64,000 bases of DNA from CAITJF01 sp032654645 (GCA_032654645.1 JAULAW010000013.1:248001-312000); one strand, 5' to 3'; numbered from the stretch's first letter, positions 1 through 8,256 are shown. Made by a program: numbers and translations. Notes: a model not told the origin generated them from the sequence alone.

Positions 1-462
1 GCGCCGGACATTCCGGTATTCGCTGCCGCCAGTGAAGATGACACGACAGTCAACACGTCGGCCACCCTGGAATTCATGGCGCGCTCGTGCAACCCTCGCA
101 GCAAAATGGTGCTTTACACTACTGACACGGGAAAGTGCCCTGTCGGCATCCCGGCAGAAAAACTGGAGCGGTTGAACAGCGTAGCGCCCGAACAGAAAAT
201 ACTAAGTTCCGCGCACACGGCCATCGTGCTGCCCGGCTATGATGCGCACTATGGCCGGGAGGGAGAATATTCCAGTTGCCATCATTATTATCCGGGCGAT
301 ATGAAAAAATACGCTGCCTGTAACCAGCATCCCGAACAAGCTTGGCAAGGAGAAATAACCGAGCACAATCTTAAAGCCGGAATGCTGCGCCGTCTGATGT
401 ACAACCCGAATTTTGCGGCGCTGAAGGTTTCCATGCAGCAGTTTATTGATCAAATAAAATAA
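1..462 (+). CDS. alpha/beta hydrolase, C-terminal part (runs in from the left edge)
   Basis: The reading frame is open from base 1 to the TAA at 460-462, so only the last 153 codons are present. The visible part fits the C-terminal third of an alpha/beta hydrolase: a beta strand PDIPVFAAAS followed by an acidic EDD turn, where the catalytic Asp of the family usually lies, and a later SSAHTAIVLPGYDAHYG stretch that could carry the catalytic His. The nucleophile elbow would lie outside the window, so substrate and subfamily cannot be told. The internal ATG at 76 is in frame but unlikely to be the start, because homologous sequence continues upstream of it. Identification rests on fold-level resemblance only. 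Confidence 0.55.
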   Translation, partial: APDIPVFAAASEDDTTVNTSATLEFMARSCNPRSKMVLYTTDTGKCPVGIPAEKLERLNSVAPEQKILSSAHTAIVLPGYDAHYGREGEYSSCHHYYPGDMKKYAACNQHPEQAWQGEITEHNLKAGMLRRLMYNPNFAALKVSMQQFIDQIK

Positions 463-537
463 CCGTGATTTGGCACGCCAATAAGTATCATGAAATATTA
501 TTGCAGGCGTTCTTGCAAAAACTTCTGCAAAAACTTA

Positions 538-566
538 TTGACATCCATTGCTTATACAACTATTTT
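538..566 (+). promoter_or_regulatory. sigma-70 type promoter for cyc2
   Basis: A perfect -35 box TTGACA (538-543) is followed after 17 bases by TATTTT (561-566), a 4/6 match to the -10 box. Transcription would start near 573, giving a leader of about 95 bases before the cyc2 ATG at 668, which has a good Shine-Dalgarno (GGGAG at 656-660, seven bases before the ATG). The surrounding 205-base gap is AT-rich and has no other gene. Confidence 0.6.
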
Positions 567-667
567 AACCCGTCGTTGAAGTTTGGTAGGGGTCTGGATG
601 GTGCATAAATAAGCACTCTTAAACAACCAATAATAATAATTACAGTTAACGCTCAGGGAGAATTTAG

Positions 668-2044
668 ATGAAAAAAATAGTTATTTCTTTGGCAGGATTG
701 CTGGCAGCAGTAGCGTTCGCGCCAGAAGCGTCCGCCGTTCCATCCTTTGCACGTCAAACCGGCGTAGCTTGTACCGCATGCCACTGGCAATCTTATCCCG
801 CGCTGAACAGCTTTGGCCGTGCCTTCAAGGCATCCGGCTACACCATGATGGGTGCGCAAGACAAGGTCGAAGGCGAGCATGGCCTGTCTATTCCAAGCGT
901 GTTGAATGCTTCGTTGTACACGCAATTACGCTACAACAAAACCAATGGTACGGCTCCGGCAGCTACTGCCGCCGGTAACAAAAATAATGGACGTTTCGAC
1001 ATGCCGGATGAAATGGCTCTGTTCGTTGCTGGCCGCGGCTCTGAACATATTGGTTTCGTGGCAGAAATAGGTTTGGTGGGTAATGCTGCGGGTTCTGGTG
1101 CCAGTATTGCTAACTTCAAGATGCCGTTCGTGTTCGGGTCGGACAGCGTGAAAATTAGTGCGATTCCTTTCTTCTCATCCGGCATCGGCGCATCTTACGG
1201 CTTTGATCTATTTGCCACGGGTTCTAACGGCGCTGGCCGGATAACTGAAAACGGCATGAGCTATTCCGCCGCGATGTACATGGGTGCAACAAACAACCCG
1301 GGCACTAACGCTGCGGACGCAACAGGTCTTGCGCTGGTGGCATCTAACGAAAACTTCCACGTTAACATTACACCGTATACGGGTGTTAGTGCTCAAACAG
1401 GAGGCCAAACAACCTCTCTCGGCGCGACTTATCTGCGCGCGGCCTGGACGCCTAGTTATAACAATTGGGATTTAGGCATAGGCTTCCAGAACTGGAGCGG
1501 CAAACCCTCCAAGGGAAGAGGTGGTGCTGATTATGCCCAAGAAGCCAAACTGTACGTGATTGATGGTCAGGCATTAGGTGAGGTGAGCGGTATGCCTTTG
1601 GGTATTTATGCCAGCTATGGTTCGGCAGAGGCGAGTGCTGCTGTTGCAGGCGCTGGCCTTGCAGGTATGAATACTTACAACAGTGGCGTTAGCCGTAAAT
1701 CTGCTTTCGGTATTATGGGTGACTTGTGGGTAATACCCGGTACGTTGGGTTTGCAACTTGGCATCATGCGCGCCAAGACTGGCCAGATGCAAAGTGCGGT
1801 TGTTGGTAGCAACGAATCCGACAACTCCTACACCCTTGGCGCACGCTACAAGATCCGTCAAAACGTGAAAATGGGTGTTGCTTACACCAAGTTCTCCGGT
1901 ACGGCTTATGACATCGGCGGCTCCGGTGGTACAAATTCGGGCGACACCAGCAATGTAATAACCGGGGTTGCTGCTGGGGTGGACGGTGCTTCCGCTGCCA
2001 GGGGCAATCAGCGTTTGACCGTTATTTTGTCCGCCGGTTTCTAA
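668..2044 (+). CDS. cyc2: Cyc2-like fused monohaem cytochrome c / outer-membrane porin, probable Fe(II) oxidase
   Basis: This 458-residue protein has a signal peptide ending ASA at about residue 23, then a short cytochrome domain with one haem site, CTACH at residues 35-39, inside the block FARQTG...FGR.FK..GY. That block is typical of the Cyc2 family, as I know it from neutrophilic iron oxidisers. The remaining 400 residues alternate polar and hydrophobic positions with many Gly, Tyr and Asn, as in a beta barrel, and the protein ends in Phe, as outer-membrane barrels usually do. Length matches Cyc2 (about 400-480). In the family model the haem sits in or near the barrel and takes electrons from Fe(II) outside the cell. 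It is a single-gene unit with its own promoter and terminator. An uncharacterised cytochrome-porin fusion of other function is the alternative. Confidence 0.75.
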   Translation: MKKIVISLAGLLAAVAFAPEASAVPSFARQTGVACTACHWQSYPALNSFGRAFKASGYTMMGAQDKVEGEHGLSIPSVLNASLYTQLRYNKTNGTAPAATAAGNKNNGRFDMPDEMALFVAGRGSEHIGFVAEIGLVGNAAGSGASIANFKMPFVFGSDSVKISAIPFFSSGIGASYGFDLFATGSNGAGRITENGMSYSAAMYMGATNNPGTNAADATGLALVASNENFHVNITPYTGVSAQTGGQTTSLGATYLRAAWTPSYNNWDLGIGFQNWSGKPSKGRGGADYAQEAKLYVIDGQALGEVSGMPLGIYASYGSAEASAAVAGAGLAGMNTYNSGVSRKSAFGIMGDLWVIPGTLGLQLGIMRAKTGQMQSAVVGSNESDNSYTLGARYKIRQNVKMGVAYTKFSGTAYDIGGSGGTNSGDTSNVITGVAAGVDGASAARGNQRLTVILSAGF

Positions 2045-2052
2045 GCCCTGTG

Positions 2053-2094
2053 TAGGGTGCATTCCATGCACCATGGTGCGCACAACGCACCCTA
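2053..2094. repeat. imperfect palindromic intergenic repeat
   Basis: The segment begins TAGGGTGCATTCC and ends AACGCACCCTA, so outer arms of 8 bases (TAGGGTGC/GCACCCTA) pair around an inner CCATGCACCATGGTGCG palindrome. It lies between the cyc2 stop and the terminator hairpin. I recognise it as a common type of dispersed bacterial palindrome; no function is evident. Confidence 0.5.
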
Positions 2095-2107
2095 AATGCC
2101 AGCAATA

Positions 2108-2139
2108 AAACAGGGGAGCTTCGGCTCCCCTGTTTTTTT
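2108..2139 (+). terminator. Rho-independent terminator of cyc2
   Basis: A 12-base perfect stem (AAACAGGGGAGC / GCTCCCCTGTTT) closed by a TTCG tetraloop is followed by further T residues, a textbook intrinsic terminator. Because the stem is flanked by A on one side and T on the other, it may work in both directions, but the gene on its right (hrpA) points the same way as cyc2. Confidence 0.92.
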
Positions 2140-2163
2140 GCGCCTGCGGTACAATCGCGCGCC

Positions 2164-5100
2164 ATGAATTTTCCCGCTAATTCTCCCCAAGCGCGCCGTG
2201 CGGCGCGTATCGAAAGCCTCTATCCGATTGAATATCCCGCAGACCTGCCGGTGGTGTTGCGCCGTGACGAATTGGCGCAGGCTATTCGTGAACATCAGGT
2301 GGTGATCGTGTGCGGTGAAACCGGTTCGGGCAAGACCACGCAGTTGCCGAAAATCTGTTTGAGCATAGGCCGTGGGGTGCAAGGTGTGATTGCCCATACC
2401 CAGCCGCGCCGCGTGGCGGCGCGCTCGGTAGCCAACCGCATCGCGCATGAGCTGAAGACCGAACTGGGCGGAGCGGTGGGCTACAAGATACGCTTTAACG
2501 ACAAGGTGTCAGCCGACACCTGCATCAAGCTGATGACCGACGGCATCCTGCTGGCGGAAATCCAGAGTGATCCACAGCTAAGAAAATACGACACCATCAT
2601 CATTGACGAGGCGCACGAGCGCTCGCTCAACATTGATTTCCTGCTGGGCTATTTCAAGCAATTGCTGCCGCGCCGCCCGGACTTGAAACTCATCATCACC
2701 TCCGCCACGCTGGATGCGGAGCGCTTTGCGCGGCATTTTGCGGGTTCCCCCACCCCAACCCTCCCCCCGAGGGAGAGAGAGCCAAGTTCCCCTCTCCCTC
2801 GGGGGGAGAGCTTGCGAGGGGGCAGGCTAGGGGTGGGGGAACACGCCCCCATAATCCAGGTATCTGGCCGCAGCTATCCGGTCGAAGTGCGCTACCGCCC
2901 GCCGCAACAGAATGAGGAAGGCGAAATTCAGGACGTGCCGCAAGCGGTCTGCGCCGCGCTGGATGAACTTTCGATATCCGGCCTGCGCGGCGATGTGCTG
3001 GTGTTTTTGCCAGGCGAACGCGAGATACGCGATACGGCGGAAGCCCTGCGCAAGCATCATCCGAAGGGGGTAGAAATACTGCCGCTGTTTTCGCGCCTGT
3101 CGGTTGCCGAACAGGATCGCGTGTTCAAGCCGGTTTCCGGCATGCGCCGCGTGGTGCTGGCCACCAACGTGGCGGAAACGTCGCTCACCGTGCCCAATAT
3201 CGGCTATGTGATAGACAGCGGGTTGGCGCGCATCAACCGTTACAGCATCCGCCAGAAAGTGGAGCAGTTGCGCGTGGAGAAAATTTCACGCGCCTCCGCC
3301 AACCAGCGCGCCGGGCGATGCGGGCGGGTGATGAGCGGGGTGTGCGTGCGCCTTTATGATGAGGAAAGTTTCCTGGCGCGCGCCGAATATACCGACGCGG
3401 AAATTTTCCGTGTGTCGCTGGCCACTGTGATCCTGCGCATGAGTGCGCTGAACTTGGGCGAAATAGAGCATTTCCCGTTCATTGAGCCACCGGGTTCGCG
3501 TTCTATTGCGGATGGGTATCAGTTGCTTGCCGAGCTCGGTGCGATTGATGAGACGAAGCAACTGACCCCGCTGGGCTGCGAGTTGGCCAAGCTTCCGCTC
3601 GACCCGAAAATCGCGCGCCTGCTGCTGGCCGGGCGGCAATATCACTGCTTGCAGGAAATCCTCATTATCGCCAGCGCGCTGTCGCTGCAAGACCCGCGTG
3701 ACCGCCCGTCGGAGCGGCGCGAAGCGGCGGATATGGCGCACCAGCGCTTCAACGACGAGCGCTCGGATTTCCTGGCTTACCTGAAATTGTGGGCGTGGTT
3801 CCAGCAGGCGGTGAAGCATAAAAAATCCAACCGCTTGTGGGCAAATGAGTGCCGCGAAAGTTTCCTGTCGCCGTTGCGCCTGCGCGAATGGCATGAGCTG
3901 TATCAGCAGTTGCATGCGCAGGTGGCGGAGATGGGAATGCGCCTGAATGAGCAACCCGCGAGTTACGAACAAATCCACAAGGCGCTGCTCACCGGCTTGC
4001 TCGGCAACATCGGCTGCAAGAGTGTGGACCGGGAGCCGTATTATCTCGGTGCGCGTGAAATAAAATTCTTTATCGCGCCGAATTCTGTGCTGGCGAAAAA
4101 GGGTGCGAAATGGGTGGTGGCCGCCGAGTTGACGGAGACGACAAAGCTGTACGCGCGCTGTGTGGCGCGCATCGAACCGGAATGGCTGGAGGAGGTAGGC
4201 GCGCACCTGATCAAGCGCCATTACTACGATCCGCACTGGGAAAAGAAGGCGGCGCAGGTGGCGGCGTGGGAACGCAGCACGCTGTATGGCCTGATCATCA
4301 ACCCGAAGAAGCGCGTGCATTACGGGCCGATGAATGTGCCCGAGTCGCGCGCGGTGTTTATCCGCCAGGCGCTGGTGGCGGGCGAATTCAACACGCAAGC
4401 GCCGTTCTTTGCGCACAACCAGAAACTGATCCGCGACATCGAAGCGCTGGAGCACAAGGCGCGCCGCCCCGATGTGCTGGTGGATGAAGAATTGATCTTC
4501 GCTTTTTACGATGCGCGCATTCCCGGTCATCTCTCTGGGCTGCACATCCACAACGGCGCGGCGTTCGAAGCATGGCGCAAGGAGGCGGAACGGGAAAACC
4601 CGAAATTGCTCTTTCTGCAACGCGATGACCTGATGCGCCACGAAGCGGCAGGCATCACCACCGACCAGTTCCCGCCGCAACTGGTGATGAACAATATCAG
4701 CTATGCGCTGGGCTACCATTTCGCGCCGGGAAAAAGCGATGACGGCGTGACGCTTACCGTGCCGCTGATCTTGATAAACCAGGTGTCCGCACCGCGTTGC
4801 GAATATCTGGCGCCCGGTCTGCTGGCGGAAAAAGTGGCGCAACTGCTGAAAACCCTGCCGCAGAAACTGCGCCGCCACCTGGTGCCGGTGCCAGAATTTG
4901 CCGCCGCATTCTGCCGCGATGTGCCGCCTTCCGACGTGCCGCTGGTGCAGGCACTGGCGCGCTATATCCGCGCACAAAAGCAACTCGATGTGCCGCCGGA
5001 TGCGTTCCGCATGGAGCAGATGCCGCAGCATTTATTGATGAATTTTTATGTGGTGGATGAGCACGGCAGGCAGTTGGGCGTGTCGCGCAATTTTACCCAA

Positions 5101-6054
5101 CTGCGCGCCGAGCTTGCCCCCAAACCAAGTGCGTCACCGAGCGGAGCCCTCTCCCTTGGGGAGAGGGCTGGGGTGAGGGAAGACACGGTGAACATCCGCC
5201 ACACAAGCTGGGACTTCGGCGAATTCAAGGAAACTTCGGAATTGCGCCGCGCCGGGCAGACGGTGACACTGTTCAACGCGCTGGCGGATGAGGGTGATGC
5301 CATCACCCTGCGCACTTTTGATACGCGCGAGGAGGCGGAGACTGCGCATCGCGCCGGGCTGAGGCGCTTGTTCATGCTGGCACTGAAGGAGCAAGTGAAG
5401 TTTCTGGAAAAAAATCTGCCCGGCCTGCAAGCGATGGCGATGCAAGCTTTGTCATTAAATTCGGGACCATTTGGCAGCCAGCAGGATTTACTGCGGCAGA
5501 TTTTGTCGGTGACTTTTGACCGCTGTTGCCTGATGGAGCCGTGGCCGGGCAACGAGAAGGAATTTGCCGCACGCTGCAAGGAAGCAAAAAGCCGCTTGAC
5601 GCTGGTGGCGCAGGAGATTGCGCGGCTGACCGGCGCGATACTGGGCGAGTATCAACTGGTGCAGAAAAACCTGCAATCCTCGAAAGCGCATGTGCAGGCC
5701 GTTCAGGACTTGCGCGCGCAGTGCGACTGGTTGCTGGGCAAGGAATGGATAGCGCGTATTCCTTATGAGCGCCTGCAGCACGTGCCGCGTTATTTCAAGG
5801 CGATCAATGTGCGGCTGGAAAAATTGCGTGCCGACCCGGCGCGCGACGCGCGGCAACTGGCGCAAATGCAGCCTTTGTATCAAGCCTGGCAGCGCAGGCT
5901 GTCCGCGCAACAAGGCAGGGCGGATACCAAGCTGGAGGAGTTCGGCTGGCTGTTGCAGGAGTTGCGCGTGTCGCTGTTTGCGCAGGAATTAAAGACGCCG
6001 GTGATTGTGTCGGTGAAGCGGCTGGAGAAATTATTGGCGATGCTCGGAAGTTGA
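2164..6054 (+). CDS. hrpA: ATP-dependent RNA helicase HrpA (DEAH/RHA family)
   Basis: The 1296-residue product matches HrpA in length and order of parts. It has Walker A GETGSGKTTQ at about residue 52, the DEAH box at about 148, SAT of motif III, the QRAGRCGR motif VI, then the helicase-associated, OB and long C-terminal DUF3418-type regions. HrpA is a 3'-5' SF2 helicase linked in E. coli to mRNA processing and rescue of collided ribosomes. Two segments do not belong to the family: residues about 194-229, between motif III and the next conserved strand, and about 989-1008. Both are translated copies of the palindromic repeat found between genes elsewhere in the window. The gene faces ruvA, with only 39 bases between the stops. 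A 581-codon frame on the opposite strand is a shadow. Confidence 0.95.
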   Translation: MNFPANSPQARRAARIESLYPIEYPADLPVVLRRDELAQAIREHQVVIVCGETGSGKTTQLPKICLSIGRGVQGVIAHTQPRRVAARSVANRIAHELKTELGGAVGYKIRFNDKVSADTCIKLMTDGILLAEIQSDPQLRKYDTIIIDEAHERSLNIDFLLGYFKQLLPRRPDLKLIITSATLDAERFARHFAGSPTPTLPPREREPSSPLPRGESLRGGRLGVGEHAPIIQVSGRSYPVEVRYRPPQQNEEGEIQDVPQAVCAALDELSISGLRGDVLVFLPGEREIRDTAEALRKHHPKGVEILPLFSRLSVAEQDRVFKPVSGMRRVVLATNVAETSLTVPNIGYVIDSGLARINRYSIRQKVEQLRVEKISRASANQRAGRCGRVMSGVCVRLYDEESFLARAEYTDAEIFRVSLATVILRMSALNLGEIEHFPFIEPPGSRSIADGYQLLAELGAIDETKQLTPLGCELAKLPLDPKIARLLLAGRQYHCLQEILIIASALSLQDPRDRPSERREAADMAHQRFNDERSDFLAYLKLWAWFQQAVKHKKSNRLWANECRESFLSPLRLREWHELYQQLHAQVAEMGMRLNEQPASYEQIHKALLTGLLGNIGCKSVDREPYYLGAREIKFFIAPNSVLAKKGAKWVVAAELTETTKLYARCVARIEPEWLEEVGAHLIKRHYYDPHWEKKAAQVAAWERSTLYGLIINPKKRVHYGPMNVPESRAVFIRQALVAGEFNTQAPFFAHNQKLIRDIEALEHKARRPDVLVDEELIFAFYDARIPGHLSGLHIHNGAAFEAWRKEAERENPKLLFLQRDDLMRHEAAGITTDQFPPQLVMNNISYALGYHFAPGKSDDGVTLTVPLILINQVSAPRCEYLAPGLLAEKVAQLLKTLPQKLRRHLVPVPEFAAAFCRDVPPSDVPLVQALARYIRAQKQLDVPPDAFRMEQMPQHLLMNFYVVDEHGRQLGVSRNFTQLRAELAPKPSASPSGALSLGERAGVREDTVNIRHTSWDFGEFKETSELRRAGQTVTLFNALADEGDAITLRTFDTREEAETAHRAGLRRLFMLALKEQVKFLEKNLPGLQAMAMQALSLNSGPFGSQQDLLRQILSVTFDRCCLMEPWPGNEKEFAARCKEAKSRLTLVAQEIARLTGAILGEYQLVQKNLQSSKAHVQAVQDLRAQCDWLLGKEWIARIPYERLQHVPRYFKAINVRLEKLRADPARDARQLAQMQPLYQAWQRRLSAQQGRADTKLEEFGWLLQELRVSLFAQELKTPVIVSVKRLEKLLAMLGS
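2744..2851. repeat. palindromic repeat inserted in frame in hrpA (copy 1)
   Basis: The segment starts TTCCCCCACCCCAACCCTCC and ends as its near inverse (AGGGGTGGGGGAA), with an inner pair CCCTCCCCCCGAGGGAG / CTCCCTCGGGGGGAG. It adds about 36 residues rich in Pro, Arg and Gly (SPTPTLPPREREP...) between RHFAG and APIIQVSGR, positions that are adjacent in other HrpA proteins as I know them. The frame is kept and no stop is introduced. Confidence 0.85.
5130..5182. repeat. palindromic repeat inserted in frame in hrpA (copy 2)
   Basis: The core is GAGCCCTCTCCCTTGGGGAG followed by AGGGCTGGGGTGAGGG, a shorter relative of the same palindrome. It is translated as SPSGALSLGERAGVRE in a variable linker near residue 1000 of HrpA, where an insert is probably harmless. 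Confidence 0.75.
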
Positions 6055-6093
6055 TTGCTGTTAGCAATAACCTTCGCTGATCGCTGCATGGGT

Positions 6094-6672
6094 TCAGGCT
6101 TTGGATAATAACTTGAGCGCTTGCCGTATGCCATCCGACACGCTCGCATCGGCAGACAATTGTTTGGCCGCCCAGTCCGCTTCTTTCTCGTTGTATCCCA
6201 ATGCCAGCAATGCGTTGACAATATCGCTGCCCTGCGTGGATACCGCCCGGCTTGTGCTACCCGGCATAACCGCCGTAAACTTGCCTTGCAATTCCAGCAA
6301 CAGTCGCTCGGCGGTCTTCTTGCCCACGCCCGGAATTTTTGTCAATCGCCCGGCTTCCTTGTTCGCCACGGCAACGGCGAGATCGTTTAGGCTCAAGCCG
6401 GACAACACGGAGAGCGCGAGCTTCGGGCCGACGCCGCTGATTTTCAGCAACTGGCGGAATGCCATGCGCTCATCGTTTGTGGCAAAGCCATACAGCAAGT
6501 GCGCATCCTCGCGCACGATAAGATGCGTGTGCAGCACCACGCGCTCGTGCAACACCGGCAAGTTGTAAAACGTGCTCATCGGCACATCCAGCTCATAGGC
6601 CACGCCCTGCACGTCCAGCAGAATTTGCGGCGGATTTTTTTCCAGTAGGATGCCCGTCAAACGGCCTATCAT
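6094..6672 (-). CDS. ruvA: Holliday junction branch migration protein RuvA
   Basis: The 192-residue protein opens with MIGRLTGILLEK and carries the OB-fold domain, two helix-hairpin-helix motifs (ISGVGPKLALSVLSG and IPGVGKKTAERLLLEL) and a C-terminal three-helix domain ending in the conserved LLSKA. RuvA tetramers hold the four-way junction and load the RuvB motor. It lies downstream of ruvC on the same strand, separated by a 240-base gap filled by a palindromic element. ruvB is not adjacent; it is found alone at 40993-42051. Confidence 0.97.
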   Translation of the reverse strand: MIGRLTGILLEKNPPQILLDVQGVAYELDVPMSTFYNLPVLHERVVLHTHLIVREDAHLLYGFATNDERMAFRQLLKISGVGPKLALSVLSGLSLNDLAVAVANKEAGRLTKIPGVGKKTAERLLLELQGKFTAVMPGSTSRAVSTQGSDIVNALLALGYNEKEADWAAKQLSADASVSDGIRQALKLLSKA

Positions 6673-6702
6673 CTCAAATAAATCCTAGACAAATCATTAT
6701 CT

Positions 6703-6894
6703 CGTCATTCCCGCGTTCGCGCATAAGCGCCAACTTATCTTGTTCCTCCCCCTTCAAGGGGGAGGTTAGGTGGGGGATGGGGTTGCTATCCATGAAATTC
6801 AACCCCATCCCCACCCCAGCCCTCCCCTTGAAAGGGAGGGAGAAATACTCTGGCGCACTTAAGTTAGCGCTTATGCGCGAACGCGGGAATGACG
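6703..6894. repeat. 192-bp palindromic element between ruvC and ruvA
   Basis: The ends are 35-base inverted repeats with one mismatch (6703-6737 against 6860-6894), beginning CGTCATTCCCGCGTTCGCGC. Inside lies a 122-bp core with the CCCTCCCC-type palindrome. That core recurs at 54964-55085 with a single base difference, so the element is mobile or recently duplicated. Transcripts would fold into one long hairpin. It separates ruvC from ruvA and could weaken or modulate their co-expression; that effect is inference. Confidence 0.88.
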
Positions 6895-6912
6895 GAAGTG
6901 CATAGACACCCA

Positions 6913-7470
6913 TCAAACCAGCCTGCCATTTTTCATGCGATACCCCGCCGTAGCCAGCGCGCCCAGACCCATGCCGCCGTGCGCATGGCAGATGGCGCAG
7001 GCCAGCGCGTCCGCCGCGTCCGGGCTGGGTGTGCCGGATAAATTCAACAGGCGCTGCACCATCTCCTGCACTTGCTCCTTTTTCGCGTGGCCGTTGCCCA
7101 CCACCGCCTGCTTTACCTGCAACGCGGTGTATTCCGCCACCGGCAGTTGCGCCAGCACTGCCGCGCAGATGGCCGCTCCGCGCGCTTGTCCGAGCAACAG
7201 GGTGGATTGCGGGTTGACGTTGACGAACACTTTTTCCACCGCCACTTGCTGCGGCTGGTGCAATTCGATCAACTCGCGCAGGGACTCCAGTATCGCCTTC
7301 AGCCGTTCCGGCAGCTCGCCGTCCGGCGTTTTGATGCAGCCGCTGGCAACATAGTTGAGTTTCTGCCCGACCTTGTCCAGCACCCCAAACCCGGTGATGC
7401 GCAGGCCGGGATCTATGCCTAAGATGCGGACTGAGGACTGAGGGCTAAGGACTGAGTAGGCAATTTTCAA
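6913..7470 (-). CDS. ruvC: crossover junction endodeoxyribonuclease RuvC
   Basis: The core starts RILGIDPGLRITGFGV and contains the acidic catalytic residues of the family: D in GIDPG, E in VEKVFV, and the DAADALACAICHAH stretch. RuvC resolves Holliday junctions as a dimer with RuvAB. The predicted start is TTG at 7470 with an AAGGA Shine-Dalgarno ten bases before it. This gives 14 extra residues (KIAYSVLSPQSSV) that other RuvC proteins lack, because no ATG or GTG lies at the usual position; the normal ATG-CGC is GTC-CGC here. The extension is encoded by heptanucleotide repeats. A less usual start inside the repeats cannot be excluded. Confidence 0.93.
   Translation of the reverse strand: MKIAYSVLSPQSSVRILGIDPGLRITGFGVLDKVGQKLNYVASGCIKTPDGELPERLKAILESLRELIELHQPQQVAVEKVFVNVNPQSTLLLGQARGAAICAAVLAQLPVAEYTALQVKQAVVGNGHAKKEQVQEMVQRLLNLSGTPSPDAADALACAICHAHGGMGLGALATAGYRMKNGRLV
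7428..7455. repeat. heptanucleotide repeats overlapping the ruvC start
   Basis: Four direct units of seven bases occur at 7428-7455: GGACTGA, GGACTGA, GGGCTAA, GGACTGA. A related array of three units (CTCGGTG, CTCAGCA, CTCAGCC) lies at 7504-7524, just past the yebC stop. The first array encodes most of the N-terminal extension of RuvC. Confidence 0.8.
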
Positions 7471-7530
7471 CGTGATTCAATCCTTTTCTGTTTTTCCTCA
7501 TGCCTCGGTGCTCAGCACTCAGCCCTGCCT

Positions 7531-8256
7531 CTACTCCTCAATCACTGCGTTGGTGTAAACCTCTTGCACGTCGTCCAGATTTTCCAGGGCATCCAGCAAC
7601 TTCTGCATGCGCGCCGCATCGTCGCCGCTGAACAACACTTCGTTTTGCGCTTTCATGGTGACTTCCGCCATCGCCGGTTTGAATCCCGCCGCTTCCAGGC
7701 GCTGCTTTACTTCGACGAAATCATTCGGTGCAGTGATGACTTCGATGCTGCCGTCTTCATTGCTGACGATGTCCTCAGCGCCCGCATCCAGCGCCACTTC
7801 CATCAGCGAATTTTCGTCCGTGCCGGGCGCAAAAATCATCTGCCCGCAATGCTTGAACAGAAAAGACACCGAGCCATCGGTGCCGAGGTTGCCGCCAAAT
7901 TTGGTGAAGGCATGGCGCACATCGGCCACGGTGCGCGTCTTGTTGTCGGTCATGCAATCCACCATCACCGCCGCGCCGTTGATGCCGTAGCCTTCGTAGC
8001 GCAACTCGATATAGTCCACGCCTTCCAGCTCGCCGCTGCCGCGCTTGATGGCGCGTTCCACATTGTCCTTCGGCATGTTCTGGTCATACGCTTTTTCCAT
8101 CGCCAGGCGCAGGCGCGGATTACTGGCCGGATCGCTATCGCCTAGCCTGGCTGCCACGGTGATTTCCTTGATCAGCCGCGTGAAAGCTTTGCCACGCTTG
8201 GCGTCCTGCTTGCCTTTGCGATGCTGGATATTCGCCCATTTACTGTGACCGGCCAT
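7531..8256 (-). CDS. yebC: YebC/PmpR (TACO1) family protein
   Basis: The product of 241 residues starts MAGHSKWANIQHRKGKQDAKRGK, the signature opening of the family, and runs through the three YebC domains to a normal C-terminus. I chose the ATG at 8256, preceded by GGGGAA, over an upstream frame-open codon at 8310, because family members begin at MAGHSKWAN. YebC proteins were first described as transcription regulators, and related proteins have more recently been implicated in translation of proline-rich stretches. yebC upstream of ruvC is a widely conserved order and the genes are probably one transcript; the gap to ruvC is 60 bases. Confidence 0.96.
   Translation of the reverse strand: MAGHSKWANIQHRKGKQDAKRGKAFTRLIKEITVAARLGDSDPASNPRLRLAMEKAYDQNMPKDNVERAIKRGSGELEGVDYIELRYEGYGINGAAVMVDCMTDNKTRTVADVRHAFTKFGGNLGTDGSVSFLFKHCGQMIFAPGTDENSLMEVALDAGAEDIVSNEDGSIEVITAPNDFVEVKQRLEAAGFKPAMAEVTMKAQNEVLFSGDDAARMQKLLDALENLDDVQEVYTNAVIEE

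Noticed and set aside
3286..5031. 581-codon open frame on the minus strand opposite hrpA
   Set aside because: The plus strand encodes clear HrpA domains over this whole length. The opposite frame is Arg/His/Gln-rich, has no recognisable motif and arises from GC-rich codon structure.
7428..7524. iteron-type origin or DnaA cluster
   Set aside because: The 7-base units do not resemble DnaA boxes and lie within ruvC coding sequence and a short gap; no replication gene is near.
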